Shown here: positions 37,636 to 50,035 of the stretch, in pieces
Layout of the letters: every line of letters begins with the position of its first letter
How positions within the stretch are numbered: position 1 is the first letter of the stretch
NCBI RefSeq assembly: GCF_019635465.1
Contig: NZ_JAHBZK010000014.1
Location: 62,001 to 126,000 of the forward strand
Direction of reading: 5' to 3'
DNA: 64,000 bases
Source: Hydrogenophaga sp.
GTDB taxonomy: Bacteria > Pseudomonadota > Gammaproteobacteria > Burkholderiales > Burkholderiaceae_C
Translations under genes and position numbers: made by a program
The notes under the pieces: generated by a model
Databases searched by the model: none
The model's input: the letters and a program-made list of their open reading frames with translations, nothing else
Told to the model about the DNA's origin: nothing

Positions 37636-38271
37636 ATGCCCTGGACCCAAGACCAGATGGCCGCGCGTGCGGCGCAGGAACTCGAGGACGGCTTCTACGT
37701 CAACCTCGGCATCGGCATTCCCACGCTGGTGGCCAACCACACCGGCACCAAGGAGGTGTGGCTGCAGAGCGAGAACGGCATGCTCGGCATTGGCCCGTTC
37801 CCCTACGAAGACGAGGTCGACGCCGACCTCATCAACGCCGGCAAGCAGACGGTGACCACCATCAAGGGCTCGTCGATCTTCGGCAGCCACGACAGCTTCG
37901 CCATGATCCGCGGCGGCAAGATCAACCTGTCCATCCTGGGCGCCATGCAGGTCAGCGAACACGGCGACCTGGCCAACTGGATGATCCCCGGCAAGATGGT
38001 CAAGGGCATGGGTGGTGCCATGGACCTGGTGGCCGGCGTGCCACGCGTCATCGTGCTGATGGAGCACGTGGCCAAGAAGAAGGACGGCACCGAAGACCTG
38101 AAGATCCTGTCCAAGTGCACGCTGCCGCTCACCGGCGTGGGCGTGGTGGACCGCGTCATCACCGACCTGGGCGTGATGGACGTGACGCCGCAGGGCCTCA
38201 AGCTCGTTGAGCTGGCGCCCGAGGTCACGCGCGAGTTCATCCAGTCGAAGACTGGCGTTACCCTGCTCTGA
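37636..38271 (+). CDS. scoB: 3-oxoacid CoA-transferase subunit B
   Basis: The protein has 211 residues, subunit B. The catalytic glutamate is in [12 protein letters not shown] near residue 50, preceded by [17 protein letters not shown] and followed by [27 protein letters not shown]. It is 10 bp after scoA and coupled to it. Confidence 0.95.
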   Translation: MPWTQDQMAARAAQELEDGFYVNLGIGIPTLVANHTGTKEVWLQSENGMLGIGPFPYEDEVDADLINAGKQTVTTIKGSSIFGSHDSFAMIRGGKINLSILGAMQVSEHGDLANWMIPGKMVKGMGGAMDLVAGVPRVIVLMEHVAKKKDGTEDLKILSKCTLPLTGVGVVDRVITDLGVMDVTPQGLKLVELAPEVTREFIQSKTGVTLL

Positions 38272-38292
38272 CCCTGTCGAAGGTGGGGTGGG

Positions 38293-38298
38293 TATACT
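38293..38298 (+). promoter_or_regulatory. -10 element of the yybP-ykoY leader
   Basis: TATACT lies a few bases before the predicted riboswitch; no good -35 is seen at the right spacing. Confidence 0.5.
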
Positions 38299-38309
38299 CC
38301 CGCCTCATC

Positions 38310-38424
38310 CCGTCATTGGGGAGTAGCCGCCCGGTGCCCAGCGCATCGGGGCTCGCGTCAACAGACTTGGCCCGCAGGCCATGGCGCGCGCAGCTTCCAG
38401 CCTGGCAAGACCTTTGACCGTACC
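38310..38424 (+). ncRNA. yybP-ykoY (Mn2+) riboswitch
   Basis: The aptamer is recognisable from the conserved GGGGAGTAGCCGCCCGGTGCC at its 5' side, the internal TCAACA and the 3' part GCCTGGCAAGACCTTTGACC. It lies upstream of a UPF0016 manganese-exporter gene, the classical partner in beta- and gamma-proteobacteria. Family members sense Mn2+ and raise expression. A terminator with T-run follows directly, giving a transcriptional ON switch. Confidence 0.9.
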
Positions 38425-38466
38425 GCCTCCGCACGCGCCGGGGAGGCGTTGCGGTCTTTGGTTTTT
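38416..38466 (+). terminator. Riboswitch-controlled terminator
   Basis: GACCG and CGCCTCC pair with GGAGGCG and CGGTC, with a small internal loop, followed by TTTGGTTTTT. The 5' arm overlaps the P1 strand of the aptamer, the usual mutually exclusive design. Confidence 0.75.
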
Positions 38467-38488
38467 CTGCCGGCCGTTGGAGTTTTCC

Positions 38489-39046
38489 TTGGAAGCCTTT
38501 CTCCTGTCCACCGGCATCGTCGCCCTCGCCGAAATGGGCGACAAGACACAGTTGCTGTCTCTGGTGCTGGCCGCACGCTTCAAGCGCCCCTGGCCCATCG
38601 TGGCTGGCATCCTCGTTGCCACCTTGCTCAACCACGCGCTGGCTGGCGCTGCGGGTGCCTGGATCATGGCCGCTGTGGGGCCAACGGTGATGCGCTGGGT
38701 GTTGGGTGTGTCGTTCATCGCCATGGCCGTGTGGATGCTCATCCCCGACAAGCTCGACGACGACGACGTCAAACCCGGTCGCCAGTTGGGTGTGTTCGCT
38801 GCGACCACCTGGGCCTTCTTTCTGGCCGAGATGGGCGACAAGACGCAGATCGCCACCATCGCGCTGGGCGCGCAATACGAACCTTTGTATGCAGTCGTGA
38901 TCGGCACCACGCTGGGCATGATGCTGGCCAACGCGCCGGTGGTGTTCTTCGGCGATGCGCTCACGCGGCGCGTGCCGATCCGGGTGGTGCACCTGGTGGC
39001 GGCGCTGATCTTTGCGGTGTTAGGTGTGGTGGCCCTGGTGGCTTGA
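38489..39046 (+). CDS. UPF0016/GDT1-family Mn2+ exporter
   Basis: The protein has 185 residues with six membrane segments in two repeats, each with the E-x-GDKTQ cation motif (ALAEMGDKTQ near residue 15 and LAEMGDKTQ near residue 107). It exports manganese (and possibly calcium) in this family. The start is TTG 38489, with TTGGAG upstream, after the riboswitch. Residues about 80-95 hold an acidic stretch KLDDDDV in the linker. Confidence 0.92.
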   Translation: MEAFLLSTGIVALAEMGDKTQLLSLVLAARFKRPWPIVAGILVATLLNHALAGAAGAWIMAAVGPTVMRWVLGVSFIAMAVWMLIPDKLDDDDVKPGRQLGVFAATTWAFFLAEMGDKTQIATIALGAQYEPLYAVVIGTTLGMMLANAPVVFFGDALTRRVPIRVVHLVAALIFAVLGVVALVA

Positions 39047-39181
39047 GTTGGGCTGGCGCGGCGACCTGCTGCCGCTCAGTGCCGAATGTCACAGGCGACC
39101 GTCCCAGAGACGTTCCACTTGTCGCGAGCAGGGAAAACTGCATAGCTGTGCCTTGCGCACGCCCCTACCATCGCGCCGATC

Positions 39182-41416
39182 ATGAAATTGCAACGCAAAG
39201 CGCTCCTCCTGGTGGCCATCACCATTGGCGTGCTGACGCTGTCCTCCGCGTTCGTCTCCAGGCTATCGATTTCGGCATCCTTTTTGGATCTCGAACGCAA
39301 GCAGGCGACGGTGGAGGCCGCCCGTGCCGGGCGCATCCTGAATCAGCAACTGGTCGATCTGGCGGCCACGCTGATGGACTACGCCTACTGGGACGACACC
39401 GTCAGCTTCGTAAGCGGGGACATGCCCGAGTACATGGCGGACAACTTCGCTGCCGACAACATGAAGTACCTGCGCATCTCCAAGGTGCTGGTGCTCGATG
39501 GCAAAGGGCAGCCACTGAAGGGGGCGCAAATCACGCCGGACGAAACGCTGGAGGCGGTCGATCCAGCGATGGTGCGCACCGTACAGCGTCTGGCGTCTTC
39601 CGTGCTGGCCGACGCCACCAGCGAAACCGTGGTCCGCACCTATCACCGCGCGGGCGACACGCTCTACCTGGTGGCCATATCCGCCATTCGCAGTCAGTTC
39701 TCGGCCGGGACACCGCCAAAGGGCGCCATGGTCATGGTGCGCAACTTCGACACCACCGAACTGGCCCGCTTCAGCGAGATCGTGATGCACCCGGTGAACC
39801 TGACGCTGCCGGCCGCTGGTGCGTCCCTGCCGCCAGAAATCTCTGAAGACGCCGACGCTCAGCATCTGCTGGCGCGCGCGCCCATCGCCGACCAGAGTGG
39901 GCGGGTCATCGCGCAACTCACGCTGAGCCTGCCGCGTGACCTCAAGGAACAGGGGCGGGCGCTGGCCATCGCCGCAGCCGTGCAAGTGGCCACGGCTGGC
40001 CTGATCGTTGGCGCGCTGTTTCTGTTCCTTCTGAATTACCTCTTTCTGCGCCGTCTGGCGCGCATGCACCGCGAGCTCGCCGCCATTTCCGATCAAGGGC
40101 TGGAAGGCAGTGCCCGCCTGAACGTCTCAGACGACAACGACGAACTGTCCGGTCTGGGCGAAGGGGTCAATGGCTTGCTCGATCGCGTGCGCGCGGATTC
40201 CGCCCGGCAGGTCGAATCGCATGCCCGTCAGGAGGCGCTGCAGTTGCAACTGCTGCACAGCCAGAAGACCGAAGCGCTCGGCCGTTTCGCGGGAGGCATC
40301 GCCCACGACTTCAACAACTCGCTGGCGGCGGTGACAGGGTGGGTGCTGCTGGCCAAGGAAGATTTGTCGCCTGAGCACCCGAGCAAGTCTTCGCTCGACA
40401 AGGCGCTGGAATCGTTGCGCTACGGCAAGGGACTGATGCGGCAGCTGCTGTAGTTTGGCCGGCAGGCGGCGCCGCGCACCGAGCGCTTGCGCCTGGGTGC
40501 CCTGGTGACCGAGACCTGCGAGCTGGTGTCCCTGGGCCTGCTGAGGAGTTGCCGCGTTCAGATGAACCTGCAGACCACCGACGACTGGGTGCAGGCGGAC
40601 CCGACGCAACTCAAGCAGGTGGTCATCAATCTGCTCATCAACGCGTGTGATGCCATGGACGGCAAGGGCGCGATCACGCTCACCGTGGGGCTGCGGCAGG
40701 TGCCTGCGGCCAATGGAGAGCCGTCGCCGGTGAACCTGCCGCCCGGGCACTACCTGTCCCTGAGTGTTCTGGACGATGGCCCGGGCATTCCCGAGGACGA
40801 CCTGCCTCGCGTGTTCGAGCCCTTCTTCACCACCAAGCCGCAGGAGAAAGGCACGGGGCTGGGTCTGTCCGTCGTGCAGGGCATCGTTTCGCGCCACCAT
40901 GGCGCGATCACGGTACGCAATCAACCCGGCGCCGGTGCCTGTTTCGAGGTGTTGCTGCCGTCGTCGGGCACGGTGGGGGCATTGCTGGCGCCGACGCCCA
41001 CGCCGGCCCGCAAGGGCGCTCGTCACCTGCTGTACGCCGAGGACGACGAACGCGTGCGCGACGCCTGGAGCATCTTGCTGCAGCGGCAGGGCTGGGTGGT
41101 CACGCCGGTGTGCGACGGTGAAGAAGCCTGGGACCGCTTCCAGGTCAACCCGGACCTGTGGGATCTGGTGCTGACGGATTTTTCGATGCCGCGGCTCAAC
41201 GGTCTTCAACTGGCCCAGCGCATCCGCAGCACGAGTGCGCCACCGCCCATGGTGCTGATCAGTGCCCACGTGTCGGACACGGATGCGCTCAAGCTCGACG
41301 CGGTGGGGTTTGCCGCGGTGGTTCAGAAGCCGGTCGAGAGCGAGGACCTGCTCAAGGTGCTGAACGAAGCGGTGGAGAGCCACGCTGCCGACGGGCCGAA
41401 TGGCCGTGGCCGGTGA
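39182..41416 (+). pseudogene. Hybrid histidine kinase split by an in-frame amber codon
   Basis: One continuous reading frame of 744 codons is broken by TAG at 40451-40453. The first part (423 residues from ATG 39182) has a membrane helix at 6-28, an extracytoplasmic CHASE4-like domain (about 40-250), a second helix near 265-287 and a HAMP-like linker. It ends in a histidine box GRFAGGIAHDFNN (His near 380). The second part carries, in order, the HATPase domain (NLLINACDAMDGKG, LDDGPGIP, GTGLGLSVVQG) and a receiver domain (LLYAEDDERVRDAW, phospho-Asp in VLTDFSMPRLNG, Lys in VVQKPVES). Apart from the TAG, the sequence is intact. A TTG at 40487 could start the second part. It may be a pseudogene, readthrough or sequencing error. 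Confidence 0.7.
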
Positions 41417-41423
41417 AGGTGCG

Positions 41424-41497
41424 TGGAGCGGGTGAAGGGAATCGAACCCTCGTATGAAGCTTGGGAAGCTGCCGTTCTGCCATTGAACTACACCCGC
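41424..41497 (-). tRNA. tRNA-Gly (anticodon CCC)
   Basis: On the minus strand the acceptor stem GCGGGTG pairs with CACCCGC. The anticodon loop is TTCCCAA (anticodon CCC), the T-arm is GAGGGTTCGATTCCCTTC, and the end is the discriminator T plus encoded CCA. It resembles the E. coli tRNA-Gly(CCC). It reads GGG codons. Confidence 0.92.
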
Positions 41498-41529
41498 GCA
41501 GGGCGGCATTCTAGCCGCCCCCGCACCGC

Positions 41530-43143
41530 CTAGAAGCCGACCGCCTGCCCGTCGCGTCGCGAATCGCTGGCGGCCACGTAGCCGTCTTCGATGTCGTCGC
41601 TCAAGCGCGCGATGAACTGGCCACTGCCGAAGTCGAGGTAGGTGTCGGCAGTGGGCTCGAAGCGGTGGCCTTTGGCCTTGAGGCCGGCCAGCAGCGCCGG
41701 GTCCATGGTGGCCTCGAAGTCCACGTCCAGGCCCTTGCCCCATTTCCAGCGCGGCGCGTCGCTGGCGGCCTGCGGTTGCTGGCCATGCACCAGCATGCGC
41801 ACGAGGGTCTGTACATGGCCTTGCGGCTGCATGTTGGCGCCCATGACGCCGAAGCCCATCACGGGCTGCCCTTCGCGGGTGAGGAAGCCCGGGATGATGG
41901 TGTGGAACGGCCGCTTGCCCGGCGCCACCTGGTTGGGGTGGCCGTCCTGCAGCGTGAAGCCGTGGCCGCGGTTGTGCAGGCTGATGCCCCAGCCGGGCAC
42001 CACCACGCCGCTGCCAAAGCCCAGGTAGTTGCTCTGGATGAAGCTCACCATGCGGCCTTGCGCGTCGGCGGTGGTGAGGTAGACCGTGCCACCCATGGGG
42101 GGCTTGCCCGGGCCTGGGTCGATGGCGCGTACCGGGTCGATCAATCGCGCGCGCTCACGCAGGTAGTCGGGGTTGAGCAGGTCGGCCGCGCGCACCTCGG
42201 TCATGAAGCGTGGGTCCGCCACCCAGCGGTAGGTGTCGGCAAACGCCAGCTTGATCGCCTCGATCTGCAGGTGCTGGCCTTCAACACTGTCGACGTCGTA
42301 TTGGCCGATGTCCAGGGCCTGCAGCATGCCCAGGGCCATCAGGGCCGCGATACCCTGGCCATTGGGTGGCAGCTCGTGCACCGCGTGACCGGCAAACGGC
42401 ACGCTGATGGTGTCGACCCACTCGACGGCATGGGCCGCCAGGTCGCTGGCGCGCAGCTGGGCACCGTGTTCGCGCGCATAGGCCTCGATGGCGGCAGCGA
42501 TGTCGCCGCGGTAGAAGGCTTCGCCACGGGTTTCGGCAATGGCGCGCAGGGCGCGGCCGGCGGCGCCGAAGACGAAGCGTTCGCCTGCGACCGGTGTGCG
42601 ACCCCTGGGCAGAAAAGCCTCGGCAAAGCCGGGTTGGTCGTGCAGCAGCGGCATGGCCTGCGACCACTTCTTCGCGATCACGGGCGCCACCGCGTGGCCG
42701 CGTTCGGCCAGCTCGATGGCGGGCTCAAGCAGATCGGCAAACGGCAACGAACCGAAGCGCTCGGACAACGCCACCCAGCCGGCCACGGCGCCTGGCACCG
42801 TCACCGCGTCAAAACCGCGCAGCGGAATCTGGCCGTGCTTGTCGCGAAAGTACGCCGGGTTCCAGCCCGCAGGCGCCGCGCCCGACGAGTTCATGCCCTG
42901 CAGGCGTTTGCCATCCCACACGATGGCGAAGTTGTCGCTGCCCAGGCCGTTGGAGCAGGGCTCGACCACGGTGAGTGCGGCGGCCGTCGCAATGGCGGCG
43001 TCGATCGCGTTGCCACCCTTGAGCAGCATGCGCAGCCCGGCCTGGGCGGCCAGCGGCTGCGTGGTGGCGACCACGTTGCGCGCCATCACCGGCGCGCGCG
43101 AGACAGGGTAGGGGTTGTGCCAGTTCGTGAACATCGATGACAT
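41530..43143 (-). CDS. Gamma-glutamyltransferase family protein
   Basis: The protein has 537 residues. The N-terminal nucleophile hydrolase fold is seen: VVATTQPLAAQAGLRMLLKGGNAIDAAIATAAALTVVEP, the SGAAP block, and the catalytic threonine in PPMGGTVYLTTADAQG (near residue 355), where autoprocessing occurs. The C-terminal small-subunit motif NRGHGFTL is present. No signal peptide is obvious, so it could be cytoplasmic; members of this family also process gamma-glutamyl amines and cephalosporins. Its start overlaps the gabD stop (TGATG), so it is translated with gabD. Confidence 0.88.
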   Translation of the reverse strand: MSSMFTNWHNPYPVSRAPVMARNVVATTQPLAAQAGLRMLLKGGNAIDAAIATAAALTVVEPCSNGLGSDNFAIVWDGKRLQGMNSSGAAPAGWNPAYFRDKHGQIPLRGFDAVTVPGAVAGWVALSERFGSLPFADLLEPAIELAERGHAVAPVIAKKWSQAMPLLHDQPGFAEAFLPRGRTPVAGERFVFGAAGRALRAIAETRGEAFYRGDIAAAIEAYAREHGAQLRASDLAAHAVEWVDTISVPFAGHAVHELPPNGQGIAALMALGMLQALDIGQYDVDSVEGQHLQIEAIKLAFADTYRWVADPRFMTEVRAADLLNPDYLRERARLIDPVRAIDPGPGKPPMGGTVYLTTADAQGRMVSFIQSNYLGFGSGVVVPGWGISLHNRGHGFTLQDGHPNQVAPGKRPFHTIIPGFLTREGQPVMGFGVMGANMQPQGHVQTLVRMLVHGQQPQAASDAPRWKWGKGLDVDFEATMDPALLAGLKAKGHRFEPTADTYLDFGSGQFIARLSDDIEDGYVAASDSRRDGQAVGF

Positions 43144-44621
43144 CACTTGAGGATGTCACCCATGCACAGGTACTTGATCTCGACGTAGTCGTCCATGCCG
43201 TGGTGTGAGCCCTCGCGGCCCAGGCCCGACTGCTTGACGCCGCCGAAGGGCACGTGCTCGGTGGCCAGGATGCCCACGTTGATGCCGACCATGCCGTACT
43301 CCAGCGCCTCGCTCACGCGGAAGACGCGGCCCATGTCGCGGCTGTAGAAATAGCTCGCCAGGCCGAACTCGGTGTTGTTGGCGGCGTCCACGGCCTCTTG
43401 CTCGGTCTTGAACTTGAAGACCGGCGCGAACGGGCCGAAGGTTTCTTCGCGCGCGCACACCATGTCGGCGGTGGCGTCGGCCACCACGGTGGGCTCGAAG
43501 AACTGGCCGCTCAGGCGCTTGCCGCCGGCCACCACGCGTGCGCCCTTGGCCACCGCGTCGTCGACGTGACGTTGCACCTTCTCCAGCGCCGCTTCTTCGA
43601 TCAGCGGACCCTGGTTGACGCCGTCCTCGAAGCCGTTGCCGACCTTGGCTGTCTTGACCTTGGCGGCGAACTTGCTGACGAACTCGTCGTACACGCCTTC
43701 CTGCACGTAGAGTCGGTTGGAGCACACGCAGGTCTGGCCGGCGTTGCGGTATTTGCTGGCAAACGCGCCCTCGACGGCGGAGTCGATGTCGGCGTCGTCG
43801 AACACGATGAAAGGCGCGTTGCCGCCCAGCTCCAGGCTGAGTTTCTTGACGGTGGGGGCGCACTGCGCCATGAGGATGCGGCCGACCTCGGTGGAGCCGG
43901 TGAAGCTCAGGTGGCGCACCACGTCGCTGGCGCACAGCACCTTGCCCACGGCAATGCTTTGCTGCGAATCGGCCGACAGCACGTTGAGCACGCCAGCCGG
44001 GATGCCGGCGCGCAGCGCCAGCTCGGCCGCGGCCAGCGCGGTCAGCGGCGTGAGCTCGGCGGGCTTGATGACCACCGGGCAACCGGCGGCCAGTGCTGGC
44101 GCCACCTTGCGCGTGATCATGGCCAGCGGGAAGTTCCAGGGCGTGATGGCTGCGCACACGCCGATGGGCTGCTTGAGCACCAGCAGGCGGCGGTTGTTGT
44201 CGAAGTGGGGCAGGGTCTCGCCGTTGACGCGCTTGGCTTCCTCGGCAAACCACTCCACGAAGCTCGCACCGTAGGCGATCTCGCCCTTGGCTTCGGCAAA
44301 GGGCTTGCCTTGCTCGGCGGTCAGGATGCGGCCCAGGTCCTCCTGGTTGGCCATCAGCAGGTCGTACCACTTGCGAAGGATGTTGCTGCGCTCCTTGGCG
44401 GTCTTGTTGCGCCAGGCCGGCCAGGCGGCGTTGGCGGCCGCGATGGCGGCTTCGGCGTCGGCCGGACCCAGGTTGGCCACGTCGGCCAGCTTCTGGCCGG
44501 TGGCCGGATCGTGCACATCAAAGCGGGCGGCGCCCTTGATCCACTGGCCATTGATCAGGCCGTCGATCTTGAGCAGGCTGGGGTCGTTGAGCAGGGCCAG
44601 GGGCGAGGTTTTCATGTCCAT
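43143..44621 (-). CDS. gabD: Succinate-semialdehyde dehydrogenase
   Basis: The protein has 492 residues and oxidises succinate semialdehyde to succinate with NAD(P)+. Signatures: [22 protein letters not shown], the catalytic glutamate in LELGGNAPF near residue 264, the catalytic cysteine in GQTCVCSNR near 298, and the C-terminal [20 protein letters not shown] typical of GabD. GGAGACGCAAG precedes the ATG at 44621; ATG 44615 is another option. The gene pair with a gamma-glutamyltransferase suggests breakdown of gamma-glutamylated amines, GABA or peptides to succinate. A 32-bp palindrome lies upstream. Confidence 0.9.
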   Translation of the reverse strand: MDMKTSPLALLNDPSLLKIDGLINGQWIKGAARFDVHDPATGQKLADVANLGPADAEAAIAAANAAWPAWRNKTAKERSNILRKWYDLLMANQEDLGRILTAEQGKPFAEAKGEIAYGASFVEWFAEEAKRVNGETLPHFDNNRRLLVLKQPIGVCAAITPWNFPLAMITRKVAPALAAGCPVVIKPAELTPLTALAAAELALRAGIPAGVLNVLSADSQQSIAVGKVLCASDVVRHLSFTGSTEVGRILMAQCAPTVKKLSLELGGNAPFIVFDDADIDSAVEGAFASKYRNAGQTCVCSNRLYVQEGVYDEFVSKFAAKVKTAKVGNGFEDGVNQGPLIEEAALEKVQRHVDDAVAKGARVVAGGKRLSGQFFEPTVVADATADMVCAREETFGPFAPVFKFKTEQEAVDAANNTEFGLASYFYSRDMGRVFRVSEALEYGMVGINVGILATEHVPFGGVKQSGLGREGSHHGMDDYVEIKYLCMGDILK

Positions 44622-44659
44622 CTTGCGTCTCCATCGGTGGGGCGGGCGGCCGGCGAAGC

Positions 44660-44691
44660 GGCCAAATATTTAACTTGTTAAATATTTGGCC
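44660..44691. promoter_or_regulatory. 32-bp palindromic operator upstream of gabD
   Basis: GGCCAAATATTTAAC, spacer TT, then its exact complement: 15-bp arms with no mismatch, AT-rich inside a GC-rich genome. It lies 39-70 bp before the gabD start, opposite alaS. It resembles GntR or MarR sites. No regulator adjacent. Confidence 0.75.
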
Positions 44692-44872
44692 CGGATTGTG
44701 CGCCCGAAACGGCATCGAGCATAGCGGTGAGCGCGCCAGCGTGGGGTGCCACAGGCGACCACCCGGTTGGGGCCGCGGTTTTCCCCGCATGGCCGGTGGG
44801 TGCCGGCTTGTTGGAAAATACCGGGTTCGCGTGGGTTCGCCCGCGCACCCCGACCGACACCACAAGGCCCCC

Positions 44873-47494
<2,622 letters not shown>

Positions 47495-47560
47495 CGATCG
47501 CATGACGCCACCGGGCTCGCCGCACCGGCGGGCTTTGTTGGCCTATGCTGCCGCCCTTCG

Positions 47561-48025
47561 ATGGACGATGTCGGGAGCAAGGCGGTGCGGATCAGGTGGT
47601 CTCGGGTTGCGCGTTGGGGCGCCTGGGTGGCGGTGGGTGCGCTGGTGCTGGCCTGGGGGCTGTGGCTGGCCCTGGGCCGTTTGATGGACGCCGGCTGCAC
47701 CAACCGCGTGCTCGATAACCAGCCTTCGCCCGACGGGCATTGGCGCGCTGTGGTGTTCGAGCGCAACTGCGGTGCCAGCACCGGCTTCTCGACGCAGGTC
47801 TCCGTGCTCGCCGTGCGGGCCGAGTTGCGCAACCGGGCCGGCAACCTCTTCATCGCCGACACCGATCACGGCGCCGCGCCCTCGGGGCGGGGTGGCGGCC
47901 CGGCCGTCACCGTGCAATGGCGCTCGGCCCGGCAACTGGTGGTGCGCCATCACCCCGCAGCGCGGGTGTTCAAGGCCATGCCCTCGGTCAACGGCGTTGC
48001 GGTGAGCTACCGCGTCGAGCCTTGA
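47561..48025 (+). CDS. Small membrane-anchored protein
   Basis: The protein has 154 residues: an N-terminal membrane helix (WGAWVAVGALVLAWGLWLAL, near 18-38), then a mostly polar domain. It contains CTNRVLDNQPSPDGHWRAVVFERNCGASTGFSTQVSVLA, in which SPDG.W.AVVFERNCG is a recurrent sequence in short proteobacterial proteins resembling the DUF5412 group (recognition by pattern only). Follows alaS with a 66-bp gap. Function unknown. Confidence 0.65.
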   Translation: MDDVGSKAVRIRWSRVARWGAWVAVGALVLAWGLWLALGRLMDAGCTNRVLDNQPSPDGHWRAVVFERNCGASTGFSTQVSVLAVRAELRNRAGNLFIADTDHGAAPSGRGGGPAVTVQWRSARQLVVRHHPAARVFKAMPSVNGVAVSYRVEP

Positions 48026-48032
48026 CGGTGGA

Positions 48033-49247
48033 CTACGCCGCCTCGGCCACAACGCCCTCAGCGACCAGCATATCGATCTGATCGTCCGCATAGCCTGCCT
48101 CGCGCAGCAGCTCGCGCGTGTGCTGGCCCAGCAAGGGCGCGGGGGTGCTGGTGGGTGTCGGGGTCGCGCTGAAGTGGATGGGGCAGCCCACGCCGCGCGT
48201 GGGCCCGGCTTGCGGGTGCACGGTCTCGACCACCATGCCTCGCGCCAGGGTTTGCGGGTGGCTCAGGGCCTCGCCGATGGTGTGTACGGGGCCGGCGGGC
48301 ACGCCAGCTACGTCGAAGGCCGCTTGCCAGTCGGCGCGGGTTCGGGTGCGCACCACGGTGTTCATCAGCGCGACCAGTTCTTCCAGGTGCGCCATGCGGT
48401 CGCTGTTGGCGGCAAAGCGCGGATCGGCGCGCCATTCGGGGTGGCCGAGCACCTCGCAGATTCGTTCCCAGTTGGCCTGGTTGGCGCCGCCGATGTTGAT
48501 CCAGCCGTCGCTGGCCTCGAAGGCCTGGTAGGGCGCGGTCAGCAGGTGCGCCGAGCCGGTGGGCTGCGGTGAACGCTGGGTGGCGAACCACACGGCCGCG
48601 TGCCAGTAGGTTTGCTGCAGGGCCGCGTCGGCCAGCGAGGTGTCGACGATCTGGCCTTGCCCGGTCTTGAGGCGGTGGATGTAGGCGGCCAGCACGCCCA
48701 CCGTGGCCAGGATGCCGGCGTTCATGTCCGACACCGCGCTGCCGCTCTTGACCGGTGGCCGACCGGGCTCGCCGGTGACCGACATCAGGCCAGCAAAGCC
48801 CTGCGCGATGAGGTCGAAGCCGCCCTTGTCGGCATAAGGGCCGGTGCGGCCGTAGCCGGTGATGGCGCAGTAGATCAGGCCAGGGTTGATGGCCGACAAG
48901 GTGTCGTAGCCCAGGCCGAGCTTGTCCATGGTGCCGAGGCGGAAGTTTTCGATCAGCACGTCGGCGTTCTTCACCAGCTGCTTGAGCACCTCGCGCCCCT
49001 GGTCGAGCTTGAGGTTGAGCGCCATGCCGCGCTTGTGGCGGTTGAGCATCATGAACGGCGCCGACACGCCATTGACCTGCGGGTCGCGGTAGCCGCGCGA
49101 GTCGTCGCCGCCGGGCAGCTTCTCGATCTTGATCACCTCGGCGCCGAGGTCGGCCAGCAGCAGGCCGCAGGTGGGGCCCGACATGATCTGGCTGAGTTCG
49201 AGCACGCGCAGGCCCGCAAGTGGGCCGGCGGCAACGGGGCTGGGCAT
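48033..49247 (-). CDS. CaiB/BaiF family CoA-transferase (class III)
   Basis: The protein has 404 residues and moves CoA between acyl carriers. Seen are LRVLELSQIMSGPTCGLLLADLGAEVIKIE (residues about 12-40), NRHKRGMALNLK, ENFRLGTMDKLGLGYD, ITGYGRTGPYADKGGFD and the catalytic Asp in SAVSDMNAG (near residue 170). It starts at ATG 49247, 3 nt after the enoyl-CoA hydratase stop. Part of the GntR-type catabolic cluster with TRAP transporter genes. Likely activates the imported organic acid; substrate unproven. Confidence 0.92.
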   Translation of the reverse strand: MPSPVAAGPLAGLRVLELSQIMSGPTCGLLLADLGAEVIKIEKLPGGDDSRGYRDPQVNGVSAPFMMLNRHKRGMALNLKLDQGREVLKQLVKNADVLIENFRLGTMDKLGLGYDTLSAINPGLIYCAITGYGRTGPYADKGGFDLIAQGFAGLMSVTGEPGRPPVKSGSAVSDMNAGILATVGVLAAYIHRLKTGQGQIVDTSLADAALQQTYWHAAVWFATQRSPQPTGSAHLLTAPYQAFEASDGWINIGGANQANWERICEVLGHPEWRADPRFAANSDRMAHLEELVALMNTVVRTRTRADWQAAFDVAGVPAGPVHTIGEALSHPQTLARGMVVETVHPQAGPTRGVGCPIHFSATPTPTSTPAPLLGQHTRELLREAGYADDQIDMLVAEGVVAEAA

Positions 49248-49249
49248 GC

Positions 49250-50035
49250 TCACTGTCCTTTCCACACCGGTGGGCGTTTGGCCACGAAGGCACTCACGCC
49301 CTCGTGGAAGTCGTCGCTGCCATACACGGTAAGAATCAGGTCGTCGCCCGGTGGCAGCTCGTGCACGGTCAGCCGTTGCAGCGCGGTCTTGCTCACGCGC
49401 TGGGTCACCGGCGCCAGCGCGGCCAGCTTGTGGGCGAGGGCCAGGCCTTGCTCACCGAGCGCCTCGGCGTCGGGCGCAATGCCATGCAGATAGCCGCAGG
49501 CCATAGCCTCGTCGGCGCCCACCATCTCGGCCAGCAGCAGCATGCGCTTGATTCGCTCGTGCCCCCAGGCCGCGCGCAGCCGCGCGATGTTGGCCACCGA
49601 CAGGCCGTTGCCCAGCGTGCGCGCGATCGGCACGCCGAACTTCGTGCCCGGCGTGGCCAGGCGAAAGTCGCAGGCGGTGGCAATCGCCAGGCCACCGCCC
49701 ACGGCCCAGCCTTCGACCAGGGCAATGGTCGGCATGGGCAGGCTGGCCAGCCGCGTGATGCCGGCGTCGATCTGGCGTTCGTAGGCGATGCCGTCCTCGC
49801 CGTTCTTGAAGTGCGCGAACTGCGCGATGTCGGTGCCGGCCACGAAGGCCTGCCCACCGGCGCCACGCATCAGCACCGCGCGCACCGAGCTGTCCTGTGC
49901 GAGTTGCTCGCAGGCGGCGCCCAGTTGCTGGTACATGGTCCAGGTCATGGCGTTGCGCGCCGCGGGGCGGTCGAACACCAGATGCGCCAGGCCTTCCTCG
50001 ATGCGCAGGCTCACCTGCCCGTTGTCCTCGCTCAT
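49250..50035 (-). CDS. Enoyl-CoA hydratase/isomerase family protein
   Basis: The protein has 261 residues, a crotonase fold. FDRPAARNAMTWTMYQQL near residue 24, the oxyanion loop GGQAFVAGTDIAQF near 65, and WAVGGGLAIATACDFRLATPGTKFGVPIARTLGN near 115-145 are typical. The second catalytic position is not the usual E-x-G-E pair, so hydratase activity is likely but could be another crotonase reaction. Its ATG overlaps the DctM stop (ATGA). Confidence 0.88.
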   Translation of the reverse strand: MSEDNGQVSLRIEEGLAHLVFDRPAARNAMTWTMYQQLGAACEQLAQDSSVRAVLMRGAGGQAFVAGTDIAQFAHFKNGEDGIAYERQIDAGITRLASLPMPTIALVEGWAVGGGLAIATACDFRLATPGTKFGVPIARTLGNGLSVANIARLRAAWGHERIKRMLLLAEMVGADEAMACGYLHGIAPDAEALGEQGLALAHKLAALAPVTQRVSKTALQRLTVHELPPGDDLILTVYGSDDFHEGVSAFVAKRPPVWKGQ

